A stretch of 64,000 bases of DNA from Monodelphis domestica (GCF_027887165.1 NC_077227.1:81175430-81239429); one strand, 5' to 3'. Shown: positions 12,693-24,939, counted from the first letter of the stretch. Numbers and translations: made by a program. Notes: generated from the letters alone by a model not told the origin.

Positions 12693-12855
12693 CTAATCCA
12701 TTGTTAATGACTTGGAAAATTGGCATAGCTCCTCTGCTAGAAAAGTTATCTCCATGATCAATCAGAGCTTCTTTTATTGCCTTGTATCCATGTAATACAA
12801 CAACACGATCTAAACCCAATTGCAGAGTGAATACTGGGCCATATTCTTTTGCTAG
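12693..12855 (-). CDS. CYP2C: CYP2C-type cytochrome P450, exon 2
   Basis: 163 nt, exactly the usual length of CYP2C exon 2. Acceptor TTTCACAG|CT, donor TTAG|GTAAGT. It joins in phase to the exon at 14501 and reads LAKEYGPVFTLQLG, then VVVLHGYKAIKEALIDHGDNFSSRG and ends GLG. No stop or frameshift. The intron to exon 1 is 1645 nt. No exon 3 (the segment with the WKEIRR-like helix C) could be found between 12692 and the left edge, so the rest of the gene lies outside the window or is lost. Confidence 0.92.
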
Positions 12856-13721
12856 CTGTGAAAGGAGATGTGGGAAATAGAGAGGTCAGTACTAAGTTTG
12901 AAGATAAACAGCTTGCAATACTATTGAAAAAGTTTTCAAGCCATTATCAAAACATTTCTGACATTTATAACGGAGAAGATCTGATTGTGTGGACATGGAA
13001 TCTGGAAGCCGGAAACTTGTAGCCTAGTGAGATCTGCTGACCCCTCTCCACCCTCCAGTTTAGTTAGCTTGAAGGTGGAGACCTCAAGTTTGATCTTGTT
13101 GCACAAATTTCCCCCTGAGGGAAAATCCCAACTTCAGGAGTCTCAGACTAACAATAGACCTGAAAGTAGTTTAGATAGAGATGGCTAATCCCATCAGGTG
13201 TTAAGTATCTCTTCTTTTTCCCCAATGGTTTCTCCCTCTAGGCCAAAGTCCTTTACCAAGGTATCCCAATCCTTTTGACTGGATCTTTACCTTTTGTGTC
13301 TATTTTAAGGCACCAGGACTCTTCATTTTCTTTGTTATCATGGTAAGTCAATCAACTATATTCTCCCATCCTCAGTCCTCAGTTCCCCTAAACAGGGATA
13401 TAAGTCCCCAAATACTTTTGTTCCTCTGAGTTGTCATCTGTAGCAGTGTCACTCCCAGGAGTTTAATGATCAGAGCTGCCAGGGTCTGGGGACTCTGTGG
13501 ATTTATAGCACTCAGCTCTGTGAGGAGGCCTAATTTTAGTGCTAAACTCTTTTCCTTAATTAAAGAGTGATTTTTTTTTACTATTTAATAGTTTTGTATT
13601 TTTTCAAGTTTAACATTAGCTAGCTAAAAAGGCTAAAATGTTGTTCTGTGCCTTGGGCTAGCAGCCAGAGCAATGGCTAATGAAGCACATTTTATGACTT
13701 CAGTGTTTCATAACTAGGTGC

Positions 13722-13853
13722 CATGAACCTGGGATCCAGAAGACCTGGGGCAAAACCCAGTCCCAGACACTTAATAGTTACGCAACCTCAGGGAAGTCAC
13801 TTGAACTCTTTGTGTCTCATTTTCCTTATCTATAAGATGAGAATAAGAATAGT
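13722..13853 (+). repeat. MIR/CORE-SINE fragment in CYP2C intron 1
   Basis: Reads as a MIR-type SINE (accompanying 'gggatccagaagacctg', then 'tcattttccttatctataa'). The same SINE is at 20190-20394 in the duplicate, so it predates the duplication. Its tail is cut by the LTR-like block that follows. Confidence 0.7.
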
Positions 13854-14306
13854 GATGACCTTGGTTTATGGAACCCCCAAATTTACCTTTGTCCCATGGG
13901 AACTTGACTTCAGAGAACTCCCAGACTAACCTTTGTCTTAGACTGAACAATGGACCATTAAACATCCATTAAGCACCCTGAATAGGAGTGATAGAAATAC
14001 CTCAAACCTCAAGTAGCCTTTTTATCTTCTCTAGCTTCAGGCTACAGTCTCTTTCCCAAGTCTGTTTGTAACCAGTCAGTGTGTGTTTCCTGTCCTTCAC
14101 TCCCCAGAATGTATATAGGACCCCAAGTTCTTCAGTTAATTGGAAAATTCTCTTTGGAGGTACATTTTTCTGAAGACAGTGTTCCCAGAGTGCCAGAGAT
14201 GGACTCTGTGTAGTGACTGGCCAGAAGATTGTCTTCCTTGTCCTGATTAAAGACTTATTCTTTCTTTATTTTTACTTTGTTGGTTCTGTGTTTTTCAAGG
14301 TTGACA
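13854..14306 (+). mobile_element. LTR-like block in CYP2C intron 1
   Basis: Begins TGATGACCTTGG and ends AAGGTTGACA, with a TATA-like GTATATAGG at about 14110 and ATTAAA at about 14248, then T-rich sequence. It interrupts the homology between the two CYP2C blocks, so it inserted in this copy only. No clear target duplication was found. Confidence 0.4.
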
Positions 14307-14371
14307 TATTTGGAAGCCCCAGTGAGATTTGTAGTTGTTGCTGCCTAAGCCACCTGCTAAATGGGGTATTA

Positions 14372-14689
<318 letters not shown>

Positions 14690-15416
14690 TTACTACTATT
14701 GCAATAGAAGATGTTGAATAGAGAGATATGAAGTAGATTATAAACAGGAGGTCAATCAGCTAATAAGTCTTCGATCCTGAATTGCATTTCAAAGAATATT
14801 CACCTTCCAATAAGATTTATAGGGAATACTACCCTGTGCTCTATAGCAGTGTACTTTAAAGTATCAGGAGCCCCTAAATGTGTTCTTTCAAATTTTACTG
14901 ATTCAAGGTGTTTCTTAAATATCACAGTTATTTCCCAATATGGACACTTCCCCATAGAATCAATACTTTTAGTAAATAAAACCAGTTGGCTGGTTTAGTA
15001 ACACCAGGACTTTGACAGTGTAACTCATATCCCATATCATCTTACCACTCTGCGAGAGGATGTTTCTTAATCTGTTCCAAGACTGAGGACCCTTTTACAA
15101 CATAAAAAGTTTCATTGACCCATACATTATAATTGTAGGATTAGTACACAATTACTAAAAACTTTCATGAATTCAGTGATGCTAAAGCTAATTTGAATTT
15201 GATGAATCATGACATACATATGGCTTTGAAAAATATTTATATATAGATGCGTATGTGAAACAATATTCTTTCAATTGCAACCAGAAAATCAATAATGAAT
15301 AGCTTAATCAATGGTTGGAGTATGATTTAAGAATTTAAGAAATGTAACTGATTTATAGTAAGAATTTAGTCCCAGGCAAAACTCTATATGTAACCAGAAT
15401 AAGAATGTAGTCCCAG

Positions 15417-16334
15417 TGACATGGGCACTGTACCCCCAGAAACCCAGGTGAACTATTTATTATCAGGGAAACTCCCTTGCTCCCTTGCAAACTCCTGACT
15501 CTGAACCTAGAAACACCCAATGACCCCGTAGGGTCCTGAGATGTTTATCCTCTTTGATTGTCCTCTAGATTTAAGATGGACAAGAGATGAATCTTTATGC
15601 CTCCAGGCAAACCCCAGTCAGATGACCACCCCACCCCACCAAATGGCTGAGGGACTAACACTCTAGGTCACGTAGCATCTGTTGTAAAGAGTATAAAATC
15701 CCCAGAACTGATATCATCTGTAGGACAGCTTTTCCATCCATGCTGTCCTCATGGGGAACAGCCTTTCCATTCATGATGTCCTCCCAAGGGTAATCATTAA
15801 AATTTAGGGGGAAACTGAGGTAGATAGAAATTAGTTTCTCTCTGCAGGAGTATTATATTTTTAGAGTTTTATTTAAGATAAGAAACTTAAGAAAATACAA
15901 GTAAGAAAAACACATGTCTAGGCCCAGAGAGCCTATTCACAACCACTCACATCTTGCCTACTAGGTGGAGAGCCGCGTGTGCTCCGAAGTGGAAGTAGGA
16001 AAAAGAGCCCCAGTAGCCTTTACAGCCAGGTTAAATAGAAATTTTTGACCTTGCCCAGGTGCAAATCTCAGTGGGATTAGAGGGCATTCTGGAAGCTAGC
16101 CAGGACTCCTGGGGATTGGAGTCCTGGATTCAAATCTCCATTTTTACACAAGGAACTGCTCCCCATCTTGATGTTCCACCTTGCTATCCTCCTGGCCATT
16201 CTCAACATTACTTTCTAAACTGATAAATTTCTCTTTTTGTTTTTAAGCTAAGTTTTGGAGTCTTGCATTCTTGTAAAAGGTATCCTTCCCAAACCCCAGG
16301 GGTACACATCTGAACCCCATAACACCCCATAACA
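15417..16334 (+). mobile_element. Solo LTR of the same family, interrupted by another LTR
   Basis: Sequence from TGACATGGGCACTG to CATAACA matches the LTRs at 6840 and 11158 with clearly more divergence and small indels. No internal region or partner LTR is nearby, so it is a solo LTR. It lies upstream of the CYP2C exon 1 and is interrupted at 15790-16148. The 3' end is ambiguous (16324 or 16334) because CCCCATAACA is doubled. Confidence 0.85.
15790..16148 (-). mobile_element. Nested solo LTR-like insertion
   Basis: 359 bp absent from the two sister LTRs, flanked by a 5-bp duplication CAAGG (15785-15789 and 16149-16153). On the minus strand it begins TGTAAAAATGG and has AATAAAA near its end, features of an LTR. 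The end is TTAC rather than CA, so the element type is inferred. Confidence 0.7.
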
Positions 16335-17215
16335 CTCAGGATAATACCTGAGGTATAATTTCAATATGTATATTGTTACAGTTATTATAATCATATGAAT
16401 CATATTGAGTTACTATGTTAATCTTAGATTAGTGTGCATCTATTTTGTAATATATTTTATATCAAACTCATTCATGTAAGAGGTTATAGGAATAAGAAGT
16501 ATACCCAAAAATCATAGAGAAGGCTAAAGCATTGCAGTCCAAGGGCTCTTGGAGGATTCATGAGGGTCATGATGTACTATGACAAAATAACCTGTAAAGA
16601 AGCTCAGGTCAACAGTGTTCTGATCTGTCCATGATCTATAAGTCACTATTATTCACATAAAGAGTGCCCCCCGAAAGCCATCACCCCTACTCTGTAAGTT
16701 CCTCTTTTTGCCTTTAAAACCCTCTTAATGTCAGTAGTCTGGGTCTCATGTTTGGAACTGAGAAGAAACCTGTAGATCCTGGCCATGTGATTTCTCTATC
16801 ACAATAAAGCCATATCTTAACCCAGAAGGGTCTCCCAACATCTTGTTTTCATATAATACACAGGACTTCTTTTGGTACATCAAATATTTTTCAAAATGAC
16901 AGTGCTTGGAGTGCATTTGGATCCATGGGCCACTTGTAATTACTCCATGACCTACAAGTTGGGAAACAATGATCTTTAGTAAATTTTCAGTGGAGAACAA
17001 AACTAATAATAATAACTGTCATTCTCTAAAAAAAATGGTCCCTCAGTTCAAGAGTTACTTTTCTGAGTGGTGAAAGTATTTTTTTATAAATGCTGACTTT
17101 AAAAGGTGCTAGGTGAAACTAGTAGCCAATAGAAGAAGAAAGAAATTTAGCCTCAAAATTCTTTCCAATCAATTTGATCCTGAATTTTTAAATAGTTATG
17201 GAATATAGTAATCAA

Positions 17216-17735
17216 ACGCCTTTTGAATTCACAAATGGAGAGAAATTTAACACTGGCAATTTCTATATCTTTGAGGGCGCTGGGAGTCATCAGACCATGA
17301 CGCCACACGTTGTAGCTGGGGAGACCACAGAGTAGTCCTTGGTGAGATGTGATTGCCCACCCAACCCCCTTTACATGACCTCTTTCATCAATGCCCCTTA
17401 CCTATGAATTGACATGATTATTATTCCCCCTAGTCTCAAAAGAATTAATGCAAGAGCAAAACACCTGTACCCTTATTCCCCAAAACATCACCAAAAGATC
17501 AGACCCTTAAACCCAATCCCTAAAAGACTATCGTGGGTTAACTTTTACTTAGGTACATAATTCCCAGCAAAACCACAGCTACAGGCCAAGCCCAAAACTT
17601 TCTCATGAAGCCAGCACACAAATCAATCATAGAGGCCCATACAATAGTACAGGTACACTAAGCTTCAATATGCCTCAGTGACTCAATTACACAAATCAGT
17701 AACTCAAAATCCCTAGTAAGCCACCTGTGACGAAA
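17216..17735. other. Unassigned interval
   Basis: From about 17270 the composition changes to C/A-rich (polypyrimidine on the other strand), beginning with a CpG-containing stretch 'tgacgccacacg'. It may be part of an antisense LTR or processed sequence, but no ends or coding frame were recognised. Confidence 0.3.
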
Positions 17736-17905
17736 TCATTTATCTTGTCTTCTGTCTGTAATCACAATAATGTTTCCTTTTATGTCTAGATCATCTATCC
17801 ATTTTGATCTTATTTTAATGAGTGGTATGAGATATTTATCTATACCCAGCGTGACAATTTATTTTTATATGTTATGCTATATATTATATTTTTATTATAT
17901 ATGTT
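17736..17905 (-). mobile_element. L1 ORF2-region fragment, antisense
   Basis: 'tatccattttgatcttattt' and neighbouring sequence match the antisense L1 ORF2/3' pattern also seen at 28000-28090. Short and non-coding. Confidence 0.5.
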
Positions 17906-18119
17906 ATATCAAGGTCCTGAATTATAAAGGCTATATTAGGAAGAAATCCTGAACCAGGTCTCAGGACCTGGCTCCATTCAGTCTATAGATTTTTGCACAT
18001 TCTCTTTTTCCTGAGGAATATGGTCCTTTCACAGACTGGCTGACAGGAAATGATTCCTAACTTTTCCTGCAGGCATGTAAAACTTCACCGGTCTAAATGT
18101 GGCTCTCAATATATGTTAA

Positions 18120-18440
18120 CTGACAACTAGATTAGTTAAATTGATCAAATTAAATGCTAATAATAACATGGAGAATATTATTACATTGATAGACCAGCTG
18201 TGAATTGTTTTTGAGAAGACGAGATGGAAATATACATTAAGAGCTATAAAGCAGTTCATGCTCATTGACCTAAAGATTCCATTAGTAGAATTAGACCTGA
18301 AGGGCATGAGGATAAAAAGTTGTGTGTGTATGAAAATATTCATGGGAGCTTTGTTTTTGTTGACAAATATAATGATTGGGAGAAATGGCTCACTAGATGG
18401 TCATATTTGAATGTAATTAATTTTATTGTTAAAAATGACA
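18120..18440 (+). mobile_element. L1 3'-end fragment
   Basis: Degraded L1 3' end ('aatattcatgggagctttgt' and a phrase like 'gattgggagaaatggctcac'). No intact frame. Confidence 0.5.
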
Positions 18441-18979
18441 AATATTGTAAATATAAAGTTCTGCCATTATAACTACCAGCAGACAGGTCACCTCCCCCTG
18501 TAGCAGCAACCCCATTCACGTATCTGATTTACCTGTTACTGGTGGCTGATAGCAAATCTCTTACCACCAACTTAATTTCATCCATTTTAAGGCAAATTTT
18601 CTAAACTTGTGCATCTATTAGCTGTCACTAATTCTTTTCTGCAACTGGCATCAACAGAAGAATTGTGTATATGCTTAACAAGAGATATCACATGGTAAAA
18701 CAAAGGTCTCAATGCCCTAAACAGTGTGTGATTTTGTTTTACTCACTTTCTTCCTGTTTAACAGAGGGTAATTTGGAAGCACATACCATGGATGACGATT
18801 AGGTCTACATGGCTTCCTCAAAAATAGATTTTGTTGGTCTAAGCTAATTTCTTTTTCTTTGGCAATATTATCAGAATAGTAGATCTAAGCAATGCCTTTA
18901 CACAATGTTCTGCAAAGTAACTGACAATTTATCATATGATATATTCATAGAGAAGATGGAGAATATACAGGTCAGGCTG
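18441..18979. other. Non-coding interval
   Basis: AT-rich spacer between an L1 fragment and the proximal duplication block. Nothing recognised on either strand. Confidence 0.4.
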
Positions 18980-19385
18980 CCAGAAGACATGTTCCTAGGA
19001 ATCCCAGGCAGCATAAACTTGTCATCATTGTCCAGTGGAAGGACACTAGTATAGGTGCTAGACTTAGAAGATCTGGATCTCTGGCCAAGAAGAAGAAACT
19101 AGAAAATGGCCAATGGGAAATTAACTGGAGTGATAAATCTTTGAAGGTAAAAGTCCTATCTGAGGGGTGAACAATGTCAGTAAATTCTAAAGGCTAAATA
19201 TATGGGAGGTATAGCTCTCATCTCCCTTTAGAATTCTTCTACTCCATAATCATTTTTTCTTTCTTTTTCTTTCTCTGTCTTTTTATTTTGGCCTCAGTTT
19301 TTTTCTTTATTCTTCGGTGGCTGTTAAATAAAACATGAAAGTGTGCCTTAGAAAAAGACAAATGTCTTCTATATCACTCAATACA

Positions 19386-19655
19386 TGTATAATCCTGATG
19401 GAATTACTTGTAAGCTACAGGAGAGGAGAGGAAAAGGAAAAAGAAAGGGAGACAATATGGATCATATGACTTCAGAAAACTTATGTGAAAATTTGTTATT
19501 AAATTTTAAAAATGTTTTAAACAGACTAAAAAATAATTTAGAAGACATGATATACAAACCTATCTTGAATGACAATGAATTTTATTGGTTCATAGGTTCT
19601 GACAAAAAGTAAAAATATACCCAAATGTGTTCAAATCCATTAAAAAAAAAAAAGC
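19386..19655 (+). mobile_element. L1 3' tail inserted in the CYP2C relic copy
   Basis: Contains the marsupial L1 3'-end pattern (aagggagacaatatggatc, then 'cttatgtgaaaatttgttatt') and a terminal A-run. The equivalent site in the other copy (about 12560-12575) is uninterrupted, so it inserted after the duplication. Confidence 0.7.
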
Positions 19656-19761
19656 ATGTCACTGCTTTGGGGGATTTGGTTTGGAAGTGGGTATATTTCC
19701 ACCAGTTTCTTGAAATACTATTCCTTTCCCTCTTTTTGATCTGTGTCAAGCAAAAACATAC

Positions 19762-19905
19762 CTAATCCACCACTAATGAATTTGAAAACTGGCAGAGATC
19801 CTCTGGCAGCAAATTTGTTTCTGCCATCAATCAGAGCTTCTTTTACTGCCTTGAATCCATGTAATATGACAACATATTCAAAACACAATTGCGTGGAATA
19901 GTGCG
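19762..19905 (-). pseudogene. CYP2C exon 2 relic (duplicate copy)
   Basis: Minus-strand translation keeps VVILHGFKAVKEALIDGRNKF, then AARG and ends GGLG before a GTATGT donor, clearly a CYP2C exon 2. Compared with the copy at 12693-12855, the 5' end is eroded: the YGPVFTL segment is missing bases and the sequence holding the splice acceptor has been deleted (about 30 bp). It therefore cannot be spliced in normally. The boundary near 19905 is approximate. Confidence 0.9.
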
Positions 19906-20189
19906 TACTCATGAGAGGGTCATCACTGAATCTTGTGATAAACAGTTTGAATTATCATTATTGACTTTGCTGAAAAACTTCTCAAATCATGATCACCCCC
20001 TTCAAGACATTTGCAACAGAGAAGATGCAACATGGGCATGCAGCCCAACCCATAGAAGGCTAAAATGGCTAAAATGTCATTCTGTGTCTTGCGCTGCCAG
20101 CCAGAAGCAAGGCTAATGAAGCACACTTTGGTTCAGTATCCCCAACCTCCTGAGAAGTTGAGCTTTTATTTCATAGCTAGGTGCTGCAG

Positions 20190-20394
20190 TGAATACAACA
20201 GTGGACCTAACTGGAATCAAGAAGACCTGAGGCAAAATCCAGTCTTTGATTGAATATCTATGAAACCAAGCAAGTTTCCTTATCTATAAAATGAAGATAA
20301 GAATAGCACCCATCTGTCAAGGTTGTTGTGAGGATAAAATAAGATAATGCTTGTAAAGCATTTTGTAAACTTTAAATCACTACGTAAATGCTGC
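20190..20394 (+). repeat. MIR/CORE-SINE fragment with microsatellite tail
   Basis: Counterpart of 13722-13853 in the pseudogene copy, with the typical 'tccttatctataaaatgaag' and 'ggttgttgtgaggataaa' segments, ending in a GAT repeat. Confidence 0.7.

Positions 20395-20457
<63 letters not shown>
20395..20457 (+). repeat. (GAT)21 microsatellite
   Basis: 63 bp of uninterrupted GAT. It produces poly-Asp and poly-Ser open frames on the two strands that are not genes. Perfect purity suggests it is polymorphic. Confidence 0.98.
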
Positions 20458-20458
<1 letters not shown>

Positions 20459-20631
20459 CCTCTAGAGCTTTGAGAATACCAAAATTGGGGAAGAGGAACA
20501 AAACTGTCCATGAAATTCTAAAGCAGAAAAGCCAGTGCTAGTCTGGGTCCTCACGTTACTTGAAACCCTCCAGGCCAGTATCACTGGATCTCAAACTTGG
20601 ATTTGGAAGAGACCCTAGAGATGATCTAAAC

Positions 20632-20863
20632 TAGAGGTTCTTAATCTTTCTGTGTGATGGATCCCTTTAGTAGTCTGATGAGTCCTATATATTTCTCAGG
20701 GGAAAAAAAACAAAATTGTAAAATAAAACATTTAGGATTACAAAGGAAATCATTTCTAGTAGGATAAAATAAAGATGTCACTTTCCTCACTTATTTCACA
20801 GATCCTCTGACATGCATCTATAGACCCCCTGGGACCAAGATGGTCCCAAGATTAAGAACCCCA
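20632..20863. mobile_element. Non-autonomous hAT (Charlie-like) element
   Basis: The left end TAGAGGTTCTTAATC and right end GATTAAGAACCCCA form terminal inverted repeats of the Charlie type. A 7-of-8 target duplication flanks it (ATCTAAAC 20624-20631, TTCTAAAC 20864-20871). The interior is 'cccttt..' and AT-rich with no ORF. Confidence 0.8.
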
Positions 20864-21009
20864 TTCTAAACCAGTCATATCATTTTACAAGTGAGAAATC
20901 TGCGTCCTTATAGATCAGGAAGGATATAAAAAAAGACATCAGATCTACCAAGTCAAAATGACCTTTTGTTTTCACACGTGAACCTCATTTAATCTTTGCT
21001 CGCAACCCA

Positions 21010-21180
21010 GGGAGGCAGACAGAACATTTATTAATAATGTCCTCATATAAGACACAGGAATGCGAGGTCCAGAGAGGCCATGATTTGCCTGAGGACACAA
21101 AGCTAATAAATCCTGGACCCTTTACAGGAATCCAGGCCTTCCTAACCCCAAGTCCAATGCCTTTTCTATTTCCAGAGGTC
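21010..21180 (-). repeat. MIR-type SINE fragment
   Basis: Reverse-oriented core with 'ccagagaggccatgatttgc' and 'gaggacacaaagctaataaa', matching a degraded MIR 3' half. Confidence 0.5.
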
Positions 21181-21700
21181 TGATTTCAGAACCTGCTGGT
21201 TCTTCTGGAGCTGGACTTCCTTTTAACCAGACACACTTCCATTTGCTTGAAAACCTGTCTTAGTGCTCCCATGTGCAGGAAATGTGCAGGAAAATCTTCT
21301 CCTCCATGATCTAAGAGGCTGGAGGTCCCTGCTTTTTTGCTGGACCTACTCATTTCTCACATTAAATAACTCCTTTCTTCTTTCGATGGACCACAGGCAT
21401 TTTAAGTGGGACGGATGGCATTTTCTCCTACTACTCTGTGGTGCCAATTATAGCAGGGGATGGCCCTTTTTTATCCACACCTGGGGGAACTCGATGGCAC
21501 TCAGCGACTGCTGAAGCAGTGGGTCCTGATGACCACTACAGTGAATCAAAAGAGAGTCTAGACAGCCTACGAGGTACCTGCCTCCCTCCTCTAACATGCC
21601 ATAGTCCTAAGAATGATCTGCTTGAAGAAATGTCTCCCAAAACACACTGACTGCCACTAGTGGGGAATGAAGCCAAGAGAAGAGAGAGATGCTTATTTAC

Positions 21701-21784
21701 TCTGCACAGAGATTCAGGGATATTCCTCCGGTCCAGCTGCAGGGTGTTGCCAATCGTGGGAAAAGGAACAGGACCAAATAGAAG
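21701..21784 (-). pseudogene. CYP2C exon 1 relic, 5' truncated (duplicate copy)
   Basis: 28 codons matching the 3' half of exon 1 (LLFGPVPFPTIGNTLQLDRR, then NIPESLCR), followed by a GTAAAT donor. The first 31 codons, including the start and the membrane anchor, are missing. Sequence beyond 21784 matches DNA that in the other copy lies about 2.4 kb further upstream, so a deletion removed the exon start and promoter. With the broken exon 2 at 19762-19905 this forms one dead CYP2C copy. Confidence 0.9.
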
Positions 21785-22040
21785 GTTGGGAAACAATGAC
21801 TTATAATAAATTTTCGGTGGAGTTCTCAGCTATTAAGAATGACTGTTGTTTCCTGAGAGAAATGGTCCCCCAGTTCATGGGTACTTTTCTTTTTTGAATG
21901 GTAAAAGCATCCCTTTCTTGATAAATGCCACCTCTTAAAGATGTTTCCTGGAATTAGTAGCCAAAAGAACTCTAGTCTCGAAATCTTTCTTAATTGGTTC
22001 GACGTCGATTCTTTAAATGGTGGCAGGATGCAGTTATCAA

Positions 22041-23915
22041 GGGCCTCCTGCACACATAACAGAGATAGCTGTAACATTGGCAGTTTCTGTAGAAGGGAGA
22101 CAGGGCTGTACTGATAAAATGTTTAATGTCCAGATCTCCAAGGTGGGGAGGGGGGGGGTGTATCTAACAAACTTTAAGCTTAATGTGCATTGTTAATATT
22201 TTCTCCTTCATTTTCTTCAGTCTTGATAATCAACAACAAAACAAATCACATCCTTCTTTAGAGCATTTGCTTTTCTGAGGCATAAATGTTCACTCTGGAA
22301 ATTTAAGAATCAGATCTCAAACTGGTACAAGCTGGATCCAGCACACTTTTGGTCCTACACTAAAAAACCTCTAAGGTCCTTTCCAGTTATAACCTTCTGA
22401 GATTCTCCCTCTAAATCTGTCTCTGGTAGTTTATAAGAAACTTCATGGGAAATACCAGGAGGTACAGAATGGTGGACAGAAGTAGAGACGACACCACCAA
22501 ACTTGGACACAGAGAAAGAAGAATCCTGTCTGGACCAGACCTAACCCAGACCCGTAAAAGAGTTCAGATTTAGTACTACAACAAGCAAAAAATGAAAGGA
22601 CTGAGGAAACAAAGGCTCGTTTGATCTTCTAAACACATCGATTTTTTAAATAATGCATGCCACTTGCCCAACAAATCAGGGCCAGACCCCTTCTTCAGTT
22701 TAGGACTGGACTCTAATACAATGTTGGGTAATTTGATTTTTAAGTGGATGAAAGATTAGGGACATTTCAAGATGGGAGGGGGAAGGTAAAGAAGTGCAAT
22801 TATCTGAATTCAGGAAAAGAGGTATTCCACTTCTCCCTCGGTATCTATAAATAGTGAAAGGAACATGGAAACTGTAATTGATCATTATGAGTCCAGTTTT
22901 CAGATAAGACATATGGGTTGCTTGAGATGTACAATTATGATCTGATTGTTATTTCCAGTCAACCTAACCTAGATCCTTGTTAACTCTAAGCAGCAGGTAC
23001 AAGTGGTCTCATTTCCCAGACACATAGGACTGACTCGGTTCAAACAAGTGAGCCACTCTGAATGTCTTGGGACACAATTCTGGAGCTAGCTTAGTTTCCT
23101 TTCTATTCTGTTATGGAATTAGTCCAAATTCTGGGTATTGGGAGAAAAGTTTCATTGCATTAATTCCCACAATTAACCACTTGCTGTCCTCTTTGTTTCA
23201 ATTCCTTTAATTTTCCCACAGGACTGGCATTCAAGGAGGCATTTGTGGGCCATACAATATTTTAATAAAAATTTTGACTCAAATGTAAAAAAAGAATAAG
23301 GATTCAACAAAGATGATTTACAAAACTTGCTTATTACCTTACAAAGGCCTGTGTACATGTTGAAAAAGGCCTTGCCCAACCCAGAGGCAAAAGAAAAAAA
23401 AAAGAAAGAAAGAAAACCCAAAGAAAATTCCTATTTTGAAGTGAAACCTATTAAGTACAGAGCTTCCCGGATGATTTAAGTCTCTCCCTGAAGGGATTTA
23501 GGATGTGGAGTAGTCGGATGGCCACTTCTTCATTCTCAAATTTGGGTTTATAAATCAATACTGAGTCACTTTACCCTTTCTCTTCTACTAAAGGCCAGAT
23601 CTCTCTTTTCTGAGGTCAGATTCACAGGAATCAGTTTAATGCTGTAACATTCAACAGCAAATGACAATCCAGATTTTCTCCAAAGATCCCTAATTTACAA
23701 AAGGAATCCAATTTCTATCTGTAGGTATATCCTTACCCAGAGGAACACCAAAATTTTTTAGGTCTTTGAAGTAGCCAAAAGCACTTGACATTCTTTCCAG
23801 GGATCCTTGCCAGAGCATGGACAAATCTAAGAGAGGCAGCCTCAGTTTCAAAAGAACTATATTAGATAAATCTCCATAAAGTATCACTCCCAAGAAAGGG
23901 AATTAAGCACTTAGT
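22041..23915. other. Intergenic interval
   Basis: No exon, RNA gene or clear transposon ends recognised. A-rich tract (aaaag)n at about 23392-23415 and a G-run at 22148-22157. The open frames here are short and unconserved in appearance. Confidence 0.4.
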
Positions 23916-23916
23916 G

Positions 23917-24470
23917 CTGTATGAGCATGTAACAGCTAACCAACAGTCCAGGATCACAATATAAATATTTGTAAAGGACCCCCCCTTGGGCAGTGCTATG
24001 CAAATTGAAAGACTGTAATTGGTTCCTGTGAAGAGGGGGGGAGAAACAGGAAATGATGTGGAAAAAGGGGGTATAAAAGAAGAGACCAACATGGTCTGGC
24101 ACTTTTCCTTCCTTGATTTTTGGAGAGATTCTTCCCTTGGATTCTGCATCAATGAGTAGAGTTGTAGAGACACACTTTTCCTTGGAGTCATTCTGTGTTG
24201 GTGGAACTTTGACTGAAGACACCACCAGGACTTCTGGCTGAGGATTACTGGGACTTCCACATGGATATCAGGGACTTGAGGGAGCCCTTGTCAGGGACTG
24301 AGCCAGACTTAACCAGAGCAGCACTCAAGGCTGGTAGCTTTGTCTCCTTCCTATATTTCCCTTTCACTATCTATATACCCTGTTGTAAATAAAAGCTGTT
24401 AACAGTCATTTTGACTTAGGGGCTAATATTTAATAAACAGTGACCACTTTTATAACTCTCATATTGAGTC
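23917..24470 (+). mobile_element. Candidate solo LTR
   Basis: Contains a TATA box (GGTATAAAAG at about 24070) and, some 320 bp later, AATAAAAGCTG (about 24388), an LTR-like promoter and poly(A) arrangement. The start TGTATGAGCATG is plausible. No target duplication was found and no partner exists, so both ends are approximate. Confidence 0.5.
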
Positions 24471-24939
24471 AAACCTAATTTAATTTTTGCACTATGGAAA
24501 CTGCAAAAAAGAGCTCAAGGAAGCTATTCTGACATGAAGAAATACTAGCTGTACAATTACAGTTTAAAATGAAATAGAGAAATTTCTTAAAGGAAAAGTT
24601 AAATGAACTACAGGAGGAAAAATACAGTAAAACTATACTAGTGAGAGACCTTAATTTTCTCTTCTCCAATCTAGATATATCTAACCAAAAAATAAAAAAG
24701 AAAGAAGTTAAGGAAATGAATAAACTTTAGAAAAGTTAGATATGATAGACCTTTGTAAGAAACTGAATGGGAATAGAAAGGAGTATACCTTTTTCTCAAT
24801 GTATAAGGCAGCTTCACAAAAACTGACCATATATTAGGGCATTAAAAAAAATAGCAAAATTAAATGCAGAAAATCAGAAATATTTAAAAGAATCCTTTTT
24901 ATATCATAATGCAATAAAATTATATTCAATAAAGGACCA

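Larger units (their letters stand above)
18980..22040 (-). repeat. Tandem duplication, HELLS-proximal copy (CYP2C relic)
   Basis: Direct-orientation copy of the 12.16-17.2 kb block, about 6.9 kb away. It holds an L1 3' tail (about 19386-19655) and a (GAT)n tract absent from the other copy, and lacks the region between exon 1 codon 31 and the 16.96-kb equivalent. Confidence 0.8.

Noticed and set aside
20347..20541. Poly-Asp (plus) and poly-Ser (minus) open frames
   Set aside because: Produced by the (GAT)21 microsatellite; no coding evidence around it.
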